Shown: positions 8,044-15,608 of the stretch, piece after piece
Position numbering within the stretch: position 1 is the stretch's first letter
Layout of the letters: every line of letters starts with the position of its first letter
From: Citrobacter enshiensis
Lineage (GTDB): Bacteria > Pseudomonadota > Gammaproteobacteria > Enterobacterales > Enterobacteriaceae
DNA: 64,000 bases
NCBI RefSeq assembly: GCF_029338175.1
Contig: NZ_CP119862.1
Span: forward strand, 2,232,001-2,296,000
Direction: 5' to 3'
The notes under the pieces: generated by a model
Told to the model about the DNA's origin: nothing
Database searches by the model: none
The model's input: only the letters and a program-made list of their open reading frames with translations
Translations under genes and position numbers: made by a program

Positions 8044-9088
8044 ATTCCGGCGCCCGACGCTGGCAGAGAATATCAGTATGCTCCGCACCGATTTATTCGC
8101 CCGGCTGGATGTGAACGATGCTCTGCGGCGGATGGATGAAGATGTGCGGGCGAAAGTGTATGCAGCAGCGCTGCACACCGTGTACGGCTATATCGATTAC
8201 CTGGCCATGAATATGCTGCCGGATCGGTGTGATGAAGCCTGGCTGGCGCGCCACGCTGCCATGAAGCGCTGTCCACGTAAACCCGCAACAACTGCGGCCG
8301 GGTATATGCGATGGGAGGGGGTCAGCGACGGGCTGAAAGTCACTGCCGGTAGTGTGATTCAGCGCGACGATATGATCCAGTACACAGCCACGGTGGGCGC
8401 CGTCAGTGCGGGTGGGGTGTTGCGTGTGCCGGTTACGTGTTCAGTTGCCGGTGTCAGTGGTAACGCGGACGACGGTACCGCGCTCATTCTGGTCACGCCG
8501 GTGAGCGGACTTCCCTCTTCAGGTCTGGCCGACACACTGGTGGGGGGATTTGATACCGAGGATCTGGAAACCTGGCGCGCCCGGGTCATTGAACGTTACT
8601 ACTGGACGCCGCAGGGCGGTGCCGACGGAGATTATGTCGTCTGGGCGAAAGAGGTTCCTGGCATCACCCGGGCATGGACTTATCGTCACTGGATGGGGAC
8701 CGGAACGGTTGGGGTAATGGTGGCCAGCAGTGATCTGGTCAATCCGATCCCCGATGACGATACCGTGACGTCTGCCAGAACGCATATTATGCCGCTTGCC
8801 CCGGTGGCCGGCTCCGATCTCTATGTGTTTAAACCTGTAGAACATACGGTGAATTTTCACGTCAGAATTACGCCGGACACCCCGGAAAGTCGTGCGGCGG
8901 TCACGGCGGAGTTACGCGCCTTCCTGCTACGCGACGGTTATCCGGAAGGGGAACTGGAGCTGTCCCGTATCAACGAGGCCATTTCGATTGCGACCGGGGA
9001 ATACAGCCATCAGCTAATTGAACCCGCTGCCAGTATTCCGATCGCGAAGAATGAACTGGCGGTGATGGGGAACATCGCATGGACGTGA
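8030..9088 (+). CDS. Baseplate J-like protein (Mu Gp47-like)
   Basis: This 352-residue baseplate wedge protein is of the P2 J/Mu Gp47 family (Baseplate_J). '[27 protein letters not shown]' and '[17 protein letters not shown]'-type motifs (here '[21 protein letters not shown]...[19 protein letters not shown]') are diagnostic. Start lies within the end of gp46; the last 10 bases overlap gp48. Confidence 0.93.
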   Translation: MADSEFRRPTLAENISMLRTDLFARLDVNDALRRMDEDVRAKVYAAALHTVYGYIDYLAMNMLPDRCDEAWLARHAAMKRCPRKPATTAAGYMRWEGVSDGLKVTAGSVIQRDDMIQYTATVGAVSAGGVLRVPVTCSVAGVSGNADDGTALILVTPVSGLPSSGLADTLVGGFDTEDLETWRARVIERYYWTPQGGADGDYVVWAKEVPGITRAWTYRHWMGTGTVGVMVASSDLVNPIPDDDTVTSARTHIMPLAPVAGSDLYVFKPVEHTVNFHVRITPDTPESRAAVTAELRAFLLRDGYPEGELELSRINEAISIATGEYSHQLIEPAASIPIAKNELAVMGNIAWT

Positions 9089-9663
9089 CGAACGACGATT
9101 ACATCAGCCTGCTGTCTGCCTTGTTGCCACCGGGACCCGCATGGTCTGTCAGCGATCCGGCACTGTCCGGCTCCGCGCCCTCATTGCTGCGGGTGCATCA
9201 GCGGGCGGATGACCTGATGCTTGAGCTGGACCCACGCACCACGACAGAACTGCTTAACCGCTGGGAACGATTGTGCGGCCTGCCAGACGAATGTATTCCC
9301 GCAGGAACGCAGACACTGCGTCAGCGTCAGCAGCGTCTGGACGCAAAGGTCAATCTGAGTGGGGGAATCAACGAGGATTTCTTTCTTACCCAGCTCGCCG
9401 CGCTGGGGAAACCGGGCGCCACCATTACGCGCTATGACAAAAGCACCTTTACCTGTACCTCGGTCTGCACCAATGGCGTGTATTCGCCTGACTGGCGTTA
9501 TTACTGGCAGGTGAATATGCCATCTTCCACCAGTACCGCCTGGATGACCTGTATTGATCCCTGCAACTCTGCGTTGCGGATCTGGGGGGACACGGTTGTC
9601 GAGTGTGTATTGAACAAGCTTTGTCCTTCTCATACCTACGTTATTTTTAAATATCCGGAGTAA
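9079..9663 (+). CDS. Phage tail protein, YmfQ/DUF2313 family (Mu Gp48-like)
   Basis: This 194-residue protein has the usual start '[15 protein letters not shown]' and '[22 protein letters not shown]' of DUF2313/YmfQ proteins, which join the baseplate wedge to the fibres. The second half contains several cysteines ([24 protein letters not shown]), typical of this family. It overlaps gp47 and is followed by the tail fibre gene. Confidence 0.9.
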   Translation: MDVTNDDYISLLSALLPPGPAWSVSDPALSGSAPSLLRVHQRADDLMLELDPRTTTELLNRWERLCGLPDECIPAGTQTLRQRQQRLDAKVNLSGGINEDFFLTQLAALGKPGATITRYDKSTFTCTSVCTNGVYSPDWRYYWQVNMPSSTSTAWMTCIDPCNSALRIWGDTVVECVLNKLCPSHTYVIFKYPE

Positions 9664-9666
9664 CTC

Positions 9667-10716
9667 ATGCACCGCATAGATACCGCAACCGCGCAGAAGG
9701 ATAAATTCGGCGCGGGCAAGAACGGCTTTACCCGTGGAAACCCTCAGACTGGCACTCCAGCCACCGATCTGGATGATGATTATTTTGACATGCTGCAGGA
9801 AGAGCTGGTGGGGGTAGTTGAGGCATCAGGCATCACTCCTGACAAGGCAAAACACGATCAGTTGCTGACGGCATTAAAGAAACTGCTCCTGAGCCGTTCA
9901 AATCCCTTTGGGGATATTAAAGCTGATGGCGCGACTGCCATCGCCACTGCTCTCGCAAACCTTCAATTGAGAGAATCATTCTCTGGTGTGGTTGGAACAA
10001 CCAGAAATGCGAGAATGAGTGTCGCGACTGCATCAGCCGCCGCGATATTTTCAGCAGATGCGTTGATTGTTGAGGATACCGCTCGTCGGCAATACCGACT
10101 GACTACGTTCAACAAATCAGTCAACCTGGCAATAACTGGTGTGGGTGGGATGGATACTGGAGTAGCACCAGTAACCGGGTTTGTAGCTCTGTATGCAATT
10201 TACAACCCGACCACAGACACCTCTGCTCTGCTGGCAGTCAATGCAACATCAGTGGTAGCGCCTGAAATTTATGGTGGCGCAAATATGCCAGCAGGCTATA
10301 CGGCCAGCGCACTGGTTAGCGTGTGGGCCACAGCCAGTGGAAAGTTCATTGTTGGATTTCAGGCAGGAAGAACTGTCAGGTTCGCGGCAAACCTGCTTTT
10401 GAATACAACTTCCGCGCCAACGTTGTCACCAACGGCATTTGTTATTTCAGCTGCGGTACCGAAAAATGCCAGGGCGGCCTATATCATAACCCGTGCGCAG
10501 GCGACATCGGGAACTGGTGGTTTTGGTTTTGCTCTGTCATCAGATGATTCAGGGGTGGGCAGAACGTCAGGGGGATGGTTTTTGGGTAGTAACTTCGCTA
10601 TCGATTCCCCAGCGAACCCTGTGGAACTAATCACCCTGCAGACAATATTTTATTATGTGCAATCTGCCGTCGCGGCGTATGTGTTCAGCATCTATTGTTC
10701 CGGTTATGATTTCTGA
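9667..10716 (+). CDS. Phage tail fibre/side tail protein
   Basis: This 349-residue protein is the probable receptor-binding fibre. The N-terminal 80 residues ([50 protein letters not shown] is split by no gap) are the standard tail-attachment region of Mu/SfV-type and lambdoid fibres. The rest is Ser/Thr/Ala/Gly-rich with no recognised enzymatic motif, as expected of a variable host-range region. GGAG stands 6 bases before the ATG. Base composition falls after about 9950, consistent with exchange of the distal part. Confidence 0.85.
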   Translation: MHRIDTATAQKDKFGAGKNGFTRGNPQTGTPATDLDDDYFDMLQEELVGVVEASGITPDKAKHDQLLTALKKLLLSRSNPFGDIKADGATAIATALANLQLRESFSGVVGTTRNARMSVATASAAAIFSADALIVEDTARRQYRLTTFNKSVNLAITGVGGMDTGVAPVTGFVALYAIYNPTTDTSALLAVNATSVVAPEIYGGANMPAGYTASALVSVWATASGKFIVGFQAGRTVRFAANLLLNTTSAPTLSPTAFVISAAVPKNARAAYIITRAQATSGTGGFGFALSSDDSGVGRTSGGWFLGSNFAIDSPANPVELITLQTIFYYVQSAVAAYVFSIYCSGYDF

Positions 10717-10725
10717 GGTCTTATT

Positions 10726-10917
10726 ATGATTTATGTACAGTTTTCTGATGAAACAGAGGAAGAAATAGTTTCTGTATTTAGTTCAGAGCAGTCAGGTTCA
10801 GCATATGTAAACCTTGGCACTGTCGAGCCCACAGATCCCCGGTATACTGCGTTTTACAACAGCATACCGGATGAATCTCGGGACGGACTGATTAGACCTG
10901 CGCCGCCGGCGGTGTAG
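10726..10917 (+). CDS. Small phage protein downstream of tail fibre
   Basis: This 63-residue acidic protein starts MIYVQFSDETEEEIVSVFSS and has 'GTVEPTDPRYTAFYNSIP'. Small proteins of this kind occur immediately after tail fibre genes in many enterobacterial prophages. I do not know its function; a role in fibre assembly is only suggested by position. A GAGGTC ribosome site lies 7 bases upstream of ATG 10726, and the gap to the fibre stop is 9 bases, so it is in the fibre transcript. It is the last rightward tail gene. Confidence 0.65.
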   Translation: MIYVQFSDETEEEIVSVFSSEQSGSAYVNLGTVEPTDPRYTAFYNSIPDESRDGLIRPAPPAV

Positions 10918-10981
10918 GCCATTCGATACCTTGAGCTTTTGATGTATTCAAGATTACAGCTATAGCGGACATTGAAGAACT

Positions 10982-11224
10982 TTATTCACTGGTTAACCAG
11001 AACTCAGTCTCTTCAAACATTTCCTGAACCGCCCGGCTTATCTGTTCTTTCTCATGCTTGCTGGCGTCAGTGTTGATCGCCGGCAGTGTCATCATCGGTT
11101 TAACCCGGACATCAGCGTCCGGGAAGATTCGGTGAATCCTCTTCCTAAGCTCGCCCGATATGATGTCTTTTGCACCAGGCAGACCATCAAAATTTCTTTT
11201 GTCATAAACGAGTTCCACGAACAT
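10982..11224 (-). CDS. DinI-like SOS damage-inducible protein
   Basis: This 80-residue protein aligns along its whole length with DinI: '[28 protein letters not shown]', then '[22 protein letters not shown]', matching the DinI helix and acidic C-terminus. DinI-type proteins bind RecA filaments and tune UmuD and LexA self-cleavage. GAGGAG lies 8 bases before its ATG. It diverges from umuD across a region with two LexA boxes, so it should be SOS induced. Prophage paralogues of DinI are common, so this is not host dinI. Confidence 0.88.
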   Translation of the reverse strand: MFVELVYDKRNFDGLPGAKDIISGELRKRIHRIFPDADVRVKPMMTLPAINTDASKHEKEQISRAVQEMFEETEFWLTSE

Positions 11225-11239
11225 GCTTCAGCTCCTCTT

Positions 11240-11259
11240 TACTGAATATAATGACAGTA
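11240..11259 (-). promoter_or_regulatory. LexA (SOS) box proximal to dinI-like gene
   Basis: TACTGAATATAATGACAGTA has the CTGN10CAG frame of a LexA site with one change in the left CTGT half (CTGA). It ends 15 bases from the dinI-like ATG, overlapping where its promoter must be. Confidence 0.75.
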
Positions 11260-11261
11260 TA

Positions 11262-11281
11262 TACTGTATGTATAAACAGTA
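11262..11281 (+). promoter_or_regulatory. LexA (SOS) box of umuDC
   Basis: TACTGTATGTATAAACAGTA is a full CTGT-N8-ACAG LexA site, nearly the same as the E. coli umuDC box. It ends 20 bases before the umuD ATG and starts two bases after the dinI-side box, so two LexA dimers can sit side by side at a spacing of 22 bp. Confidence 0.92.
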
Positions 11282-11301
11282 TCAATGTGAGTGAGTTTAT
11301 T

Positions 11302-11721
11302 ATGAAGTTTTATTCACCAACTGAGCTGCGCCAGACAGTTGCGCTCCCCTTATTTAGCGATCTTGTACCCTGTGGTTTCCCAAGCCCAGCTCAGGACTAC
11401 GTTGAACAGCGTATCGATCTTAACGAGTTACTGGTACAGCACCCCAGCGCCACCTATTTCGTTAAGGCATCCGGTGACTCGATGATTGATGCCGGGATCA
11501 GTGAAGGCGATTTACTGGTAGTGGACAGCTCACGCAAGGCAGAGCACGGCGATATCGTTATTGCTGCGGTGGACGGGGAATTTACAGTCAAGCGTCTGCA
11601 GTTACGCCCAACAGTCCAGCTTAACCCTGAAAACCGTGCCTGGTCGCCAATCATCGTCGGGAGCGAAGAAACGCTCGATGTTTTTGGTGTGGTGACGTTC
11701 ATCGTGAAATCGACGGGCTGA
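11302..11721 (+). CDS. umuD: UmuD, polymerase V accessory subunit
   Basis: This 139-residue protein is cleaved with RecA's help to UmuD', which with UmuC forms polymerase V for translesion synthesis. The self-cleavage site Cys24-Gly25 ([11 protein letters not shown]), the nucleophile Ser60 (SGDSMID) and the base Lys97 (FTVKRL) are at the E. coli positions. I chose ATG 11302 rather than the longer in-frame opening, because it gives the exact family length and places the LexA box just upstream. umuC starts two bases after its stop. It lies in the prophage, so it is likely an extra copy beside any chromosomal umuDC. Confidence 0.95.
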   Translation: MKFYSPTELRQTVALPLFSDLVPCGFPSPAQDYVEQRIDLNELLVQHPSATYFVKASGDSMIDAGISEGDLLVVDSSRKAEHGDIVIAAVDGEFTVKRLQLRPTVQLNPENRAWSPIIVGSEETLDVFGVVTFIVKSTG

Positions 11722-11723
11722 TC

Positions 11724-12992
11724 ATGTACGCGTTGTGTGATGTGAACTCGTTCTATGCCTCCTGTGAAACCGTCTTTCGCCCGGATCTCAAAGGTCGGCC
11801 GGTTGTGGTGCTTTCCAACAATGACGGTTGTGTTATTGCGCGGAGCGCAGAGGCAAAGAAACTGGGTATCAAAATGGGAGAGCCGTACTTCAGGCAGAAG
11901 GAGCTTTTCCTCCGCCACGGGGTACTCTGCTTCAGTAGCAACTATGAGCTGTATGCGGATATGTCTAACCGGGTGATGACCACGCTGGAAGAAATGGCAC
12001 CGCGTTGTGAAATCTACTCGATAGATGAGGCATTTTGTGACCTCACTGGTGTACGGAACTGTCGGGATCTGACCGATTTTGGTCGTGAAATCCGGGCTAC
12101 TGTTTTGCAACGCACACACCTGACAGTGGGGGTCGGTATTGCCCAGACCAAGACGCTGGCCAAGCTGGCTAACCACGCGGCCAAACAATGGCAGCGGCAG
12201 ACGGGCGGGGTGGTGGATCTGTCAAATGTTGATCGCCAGCGCAAACTGATGGCCGCGCTGCCGGTTGATGAAGTCTGGGGTATCGGTCGGCGTATGTCGA
12301 AAAAACTGGAGGCGATGGGGATCAAGACCGTGCTGCAACTCGCTGATACCGACATCCGTTTTATCCGTAAACATTTTAACGTCGTGCTTGAGCGCACGGT
12401 GCGTGAGTTGCGCGGAGAACCCTGTCTGGCGCTGGAAGAATTCGCGCCAGTGAAACAGGAAATTATCTGTTCCCGCTCTTTTAGCGGTCGTATCACGGAG
12501 TATGAAGAAATGCGCCAGGCGATCTGCAGCTATGCCTCACGGGCGGCAGAGAAGCTGCGTGGCGAACACCAGTATTGCCGTTTTATCTCGGCGTTTGTGA
12601 AGACCAGCCCGTTCGCACTGAACGAGCCCTATTATGGCAATAATGCCTCCGTGAAACTGTTAACGCCCACGCAGGATAGCCGGGATATCATCGGTGCCGC
12701 CATCCGTTGTCTGGACACCATATGGAAGGACAGTTATCGGTATCAGAAAGCGGGGGTGATGCTGGGTGATTTCTTCAGTCAGGGGGTTGCCCAGCTCAAC
12801 TTGTTCGATGATAACGCGCCGCGCCAAGGCAGTGAGAAGCTGATGGAGGTACTGGATCAGCTCAACGCGCAAGACGGCAGGGGGACGCTGTACTTTGCCG
12901 GACAGGGTATCCAGCCACAGTGGCAGATGAAGAGAGAAATGCTGTCCCCACGTTATACCACCCGGTACTCAGATTTGCTGGTGGTGAGGTAA
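11724..12992 (+). CDS. umuC: UmuC, DNA polymerase V catalytic subunit
   Basis: This is a 422-residue Y-family polymerase for error-prone bypass of DNA lesions. Metal-binding residues are Asp6 ([11 protein letters not shown]) and Asp101-Glu102 (YSIDEAF). The order is palm/fingers, thumb with HhH ('[17 protein letters not shown]'), and a little-finger domain. A C-terminal sliding-clamp motif 'QLNLFDD' is intact. Full length and all key residues suggest an active enzyme. It is co-transcribed with umuD from the LexA-controlled promoter. Confidence 0.96.
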   Translation: MYALCDVNSFYASCETVFRPDLKGRPVVVLSNNDGCVIARSAEAKKLGIKMGEPYFRQKELFLRHGVLCFSSNYELYADMSNRVMTTLEEMAPRCEIYSIDEAFCDLTGVRNCRDLTDFGREIRATVLQRTHLTVGVGIAQTKTLAKLANHAAKQWQRQTGGVVDLSNVDRQRKLMAALPVDEVWGIGRRMSKKLEAMGIKTVLQLADTDIRFIRKHFNVVLERTVRELRGEPCLALEEFAPVKQEIICSRSFSGRITEYEEMRQAICSYASRAAEKLRGEHQYCRFISAFVKTSPFALNEPYYGNNASVKLLTPTQDSRDIIGAAIRCLDTIWKDSYRYQKAGVMLGDFFSQGVAQLNLFDDNAPRQGSEKLMEVLDQLNAQDGRGTLYFAGQGIQPQWQMKREMLSPRYTTRYSDLLVVR

Positions 12993-13038
12993 CTTGTGAT
13001 ATCAGCGACTTATCCTGACGATACTCTGCGGCAGAGGT

Positions 13039-13067
13039 CGCTCATAACTGAAATTCGGTTATGAGCG
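13039..13067. other. Perfect 10-bp inverted repeat downstream of umuC
   Basis: CGCTCATAAC and GTTATGAGCG flank a 9-base loop, 46 bases after the umuC stop and between convergent genes. There is no T-run on either side, so it is not a standard intrinsic terminator; it may protect the 3' end of the umuDC mRNA or be a protein site. Confidence 0.6.
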
Positions 13068-13161
13068 GGGAGTGGACGTTAGCTTTAAAGTAACCTAATT
13101 CAATTCGTATGTCGGAAGTCCTCTAAAAGTGTATGGAACGTTCCTGTGGGATACTTGGTAC

Positions 13162-14154
13162 TCATCGTGAGCTTCGCTTGTGCAACGTTCTTTTCTTCCT
13201 GATTAAATCACTTTCCCCATTACGTCCATTCATGAGGTAATGTACTTCACAACTAACTCTGTACTGAGAAAAAAATTCCGCAAAAGTAATATGTAACTCA
13301 TGTGCCCATGGAAGACATTCTAATTTTTTATCAAAAAAATCACGCACCAATTCAGTATTGTCACGCAGATGGAAAATATCATTTCTAAAATTTCGGAGAG
13401 GATCTGAATGTTTATTCATTAACCGTCCTATACCATCAGAAAGAGGTATCAACTTCTTAAAATCATCAGGCCGATTATTCTTTAGTAAAATGTGCATGTT
13501 CAACTTTTTAAATCCCTCGCAAACCACCCTCAAGAAACCAAGCCAGGTAGTAAGATAAATTCGCATATCAATTTCTTTGCGTCGACTTAGACGTCCAGTT
13601 TTATGAAATTTCCGACTTAGTTTTTCGTAATTCTCAAGCATCAATTCAGCAGTTTGAAAGTAATGTGAATAGAGAACAAGAACTTGATCTAGATTGTGGC
13701 CTGGAAGCATATCGTCAGAGTGTCTACTATCTAACTCTGCGGCGTAGGTATATGGAATATTAGCTATATAGTAAAGGTCATGATCTGGACAAATCAGTTC
13801 CCCCACATCTATTGCTTTATTCAAACATTCAGCAACCTCATCCTTATTTTTAAATCCATAGTCTTTTAGATTTTTACCAGCAAATTGAATAAGCCACCAT
13901 AAATTAAATCCCCCGATTTGCCCCTCCTCACCAAAATCGAAATCAACTTTCCCTGTACTAAGGCTTACTAGACATCCTGCGCCATGCTTAAAATATTTCA
14001 CACCACCATCTAGTTCTCCAGTCTTTGGGATATCCGATTCAATCCAATCATTACGACTGGATGGCATTCGGATACCAGACCGCTGCATGAGTTTTAGCGC
14101 ATCTTGTACTCTTTCTTGAAAATCAACTATCAAACGATCAAGTTTTTCATTCAT
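13162..14154 (-). CDS. Uncharacterised prophage cargo protein with HEPN-like motif
   Basis: This 330-residue protein is not one I can assign firmly. Residues about 45-130 ('GVKYFKHGAGCLVSLSTGKVDFDFG...GGFNLWWLIQFAG') resemble small bacterial domains with 'HGxGC' and 'DFDFGxxG' patterns (DUF6896-like; tentative). The C-terminal half is helical and has RNDIFH at residues 257-262. This is an Rx4H motif with Asn after Arg, as in HEPN ribonucleases. The gene is clearly AT-rich compared with the tail genes, and is convergent with umuC at the cargo-bearing edge of the prophage. Defence or exclusion is an inference from these features. ATG 14154 has AGG about 10 bases upstream. Confidence 0.7.
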   Translation of the reverse strand: MNEKLDRLIVDFQERVQDALKLMQRSGIRMPSSRNDWIESDIPKTGELDGGVKYFKHGAGCLVSLSTGKVDFDFGEEGQIGGFNLWWLIQFAGKNLKDYGFKNKDEVAECLNKAIDVGELICPDHDLYYIANIPYTYAAELDSRHSDDMLPGHNLDQVLVLYSHYFQTAELMLENYEKLSRKFHKTGRLSRRKEIDMRIYLTTWLGFLRVVCEGFKKLNMHILLKNNRPDDFKKLIPLSDGIGRLMNKHSDPLRNFRNDIFHLRDNTELVRDFFDKKLECLPWAHELHITFAEFFSQYRVSCEVHYLMNGRNGESDLIRKKRTLHKRSSR

Positions 14155-14404
14155 ATCATTAACCTACACTAATATTATTGAAATAGATGATACTGTAAGT
14201 ACCCCACTAAATAGAAATACTCATTTTTAGTTTTCTTCTGGGATACTAGCTATACGCTAACCAAGTCACGCTGCGTAGGCTTGTTTCAACGAGTAACAAA
14301 TTATCGCCGCTGACACTATGTAGTGTTTTACTGAATTCAGTCACATGAACAGAGGTGATATGCTCACTTCAGATCAGCCGCAGTTTCAGCACTAATGAAC
14401 CTAC
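14155..14404. other. Intergenic region between SRAP and HEPN-motif genes
   Basis: This AT-rich 250-base stretch should hold the promoter of the HEPN-motif gene and the end of the SRAP transcript. I see no gene in it. A short palindrome CACTATGTAGTG lies near 14311-14322. Confidence 0.5.
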
Positions 14405-15079
14405 TCAATTATTAACAGGCTCAATCAATTCAGAACCTTGGTTTTTTACATTCCCCACGGCGCGGGATACTGCATGCCAGGTAAAGTGTTCGCCAGATAC
14501 AGCTCCATCTCCTACAATACGCTCCGCTTCTTTTCCTCCAACATCCTGCCGCATCCACTCACGAGCTGCTTCCGGTGACAGCACCAGCGGCCGGCGTTCA
14601 TGAATATCTACCAGCCCTTTATCCGCTGCAGTAGTGACAATCAGGAACCCCTCAGCCTCATCACCACGTTCAAATGGTGTACTGCCAATGGCGGCCATAA
14701 ATAATGGCTGACCGTCGATACGATGAATGAAGTAGGGTTGTTTTTTGCCGCCTTCGGTTTTCCATTCAAACCAGCCATCAGCAAATACAATTGCCCGGCC
14801 ATGCAGCCACAGTGTCTTGAACATCCGGCTGGTGGCCGCAGTTTCAACACGGGCATTAATCAGCGGTGATTTATTCCACCATCCTGGCGCATACCCCCAG
14901 AACACGGGATCAAGATGCAGCTGTTCGTCGCGTTCGCTCAGCAGCAAAACTTTGGTGCCTGGCGCCACGTTGAATCTTCCAATCGGCTCGGGATCGTATG
15001 GGATGTCGCGTTCGGCTTCTTCTGAGAGTAAGGCGAGATAGTCCTCGCGCGTCATTGATTGGGCGAAACGTCCACACAT
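14405..15079 (-). CDS. SRAP family protein (YedK-like abasic-site DNA-protein crosslinker)
   Basis: This 224-residue protein is of the SOS response-associated peptidase family. Family members use Cys2 to form a thiazolidine crosslink with abasic sites in single-stranded DNA, protecting replication forks. Cys2 (MCGRF), Asn75 (NARVET), Glu105 (DGWFEW) and His160 (DIHERRP) are all present at the YedK positions. The usual 'HxRMP' reads 'HERRP'. GGAGGT lies just before the start, with a 14-bp palindrome directly upstream. Lying in the prophage beside umuDC, it adds to a DNA-damage tolerance set. Host yedK would be elsewhere. Confidence 0.93.
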   Translation of the reverse strand: MCGRFAQSMTREDYLALLSEEAERDIPYDPEPIGRFNVAPGTKVLLLSERDEQLHLDPVFWGYAPGWWNKSPLINARVETAATSRMFKTLWLHGRAIVFADGWFEWKTEGGKKQPYFIHRIDGQPLFMAAIGSTPFERGDEAEGFLIVTTAADKGLVDIHERRPLVLSPEAAREWMRQDVGGKEAERIVGDGAVSGEHFTWHAVSRAVGNVKNQGSELIEPVNN

Positions 15080-15088
15080 AGATACCTC

Positions 15089-15102
15089 CAGTCTCGAGAC
15101 TG
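15089..15102 (-). promoter_or_regulatory. Perfect palindrome at the SRAP gene leader
   Basis: CAGTCTCGAGACTG reads the same on both strands and stands directly between a TATACT -10-like element (15105-15110 on the minus strand, with TTCTTA 17 bases further upstream) and the GGAGGT ribosome site. This is a suitable place for a dimeric repressor, or for a leader hairpin. It is not a LexA-type CTGTN8ACAG site. Confidence 0.5.
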
Positions 15103-15254
15103 AAAGTATAGGTATTCAAGGAATATCTAAGAAAATACGTTCTGCAAAACAATTTAAATCTATTGGCGAATCATAAGCTTACAACACGTTCATAATGGTC
15201 ATTTAAATCTGATGAAACATCCATAAAATTCTTTTAATTCATGCTGATAGCGTG

Positions 15255-15300
15255 AAATCAGATGTATGCCGGTTTGGTACATGGATATCGACACGACCGC
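15255..15300. other. Probable attR core region (phage/ompW junction)
   Basis: Homology to ompW starts about 15270-15275 and phage-side sequence lies to its left. The att core must include or abut this point. Its exact limits need the attL sequence, which is not in the window. No tRNA gene is present, so the target is the protein gene itself. Confidence 0.65.
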
Positions 15301-15388
15301 GAACTATAAACTTGGCGGCGCTCAGCAGCATGACAGCGTTCGCCTCGATCCGTGGGTGTTTATGTTCTCAGCGGGCTATCGCTTCTAA
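15272..15388 (+). pseudogene. ompW: ompW 3' fragment at prophage attachment junction
   Basis: From 15272 the frame reads VWYMDIDTTANYKLGG and on to DPWVFMFSAGYRF then TAA, the exact end of the outer-membrane protein OmpW including its C-terminal Phe. Upstream of the Val the sequence is unrelated. So 38 codons of ompW remain, joined to phage DNA. The fragment was left by site-specific integration into the 3' part of ompW; the remaining gene should be at the other end of the prophage, outside the window. Confidence 0.9.
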
Positions 15389-15406
15389 AATCCTCATCGC
15401 TATCGA

Positions 15407-15440
15407 AAAAGGCTGGTTGCATTGCTACCGGCTTTTTTTT
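15407..15440 (+). terminator. ompW transcription terminator
   Basis: AAAAGGCTGGT and ACCGGCTTTTT pair (with two G-T pairs) around a 9-base loop, followed by a run of T. It lies 19 bases after the ompW stop codon. Confidence 0.8.
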
Positions 15441-15545
15441 CGTCACTTGCAGCGTGTTTTTTTATTTTTCCCCTCGCTTAACTCTCTGAAATGCTAACAT
15501 TAGTAAAATTATCGCCGTCTCTGGCAAGCAGATTTCAGGGATGTT

Positions 15546-15608
15546 ATGCAACAACATAAACGGGCGACCGGTTTTGCAGTACTGTTAATGATCTGGGTGG
15601 ACGCGTGA
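15546..15608 (+). CDS. Possible 20-residue leader peptide overlapping the GGDEF gene
   Basis: ATG 15546 opens MQQHKRATGFAVLLMIWVDA and stops at TGA 15606-15608, which overlaps the GTG start of the next gene (GTGA). An AGGGA element stands about 8 bases upstream. The peptide is basic then hydrophobic, like a signal or leader sequence. It may couple translation of the cyclase, or it may be the relic of a longer start. No known family can be recognised at this length. Confidence 0.4.
   Translation: MQQHKRATGFAVLLMIWVDA

Noticed and set aside
13039-13067. Hairpin after umuC as an intrinsic terminator
   Set aside because: No T-run follows on either strand, so it was listed only as an inverted repeat.
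15252-15497. 81-codon plus-strand open frame over the ompW end
   Set aside because: It is out of frame with the true OmpW C-terminal codons and runs through the ompW terminator.
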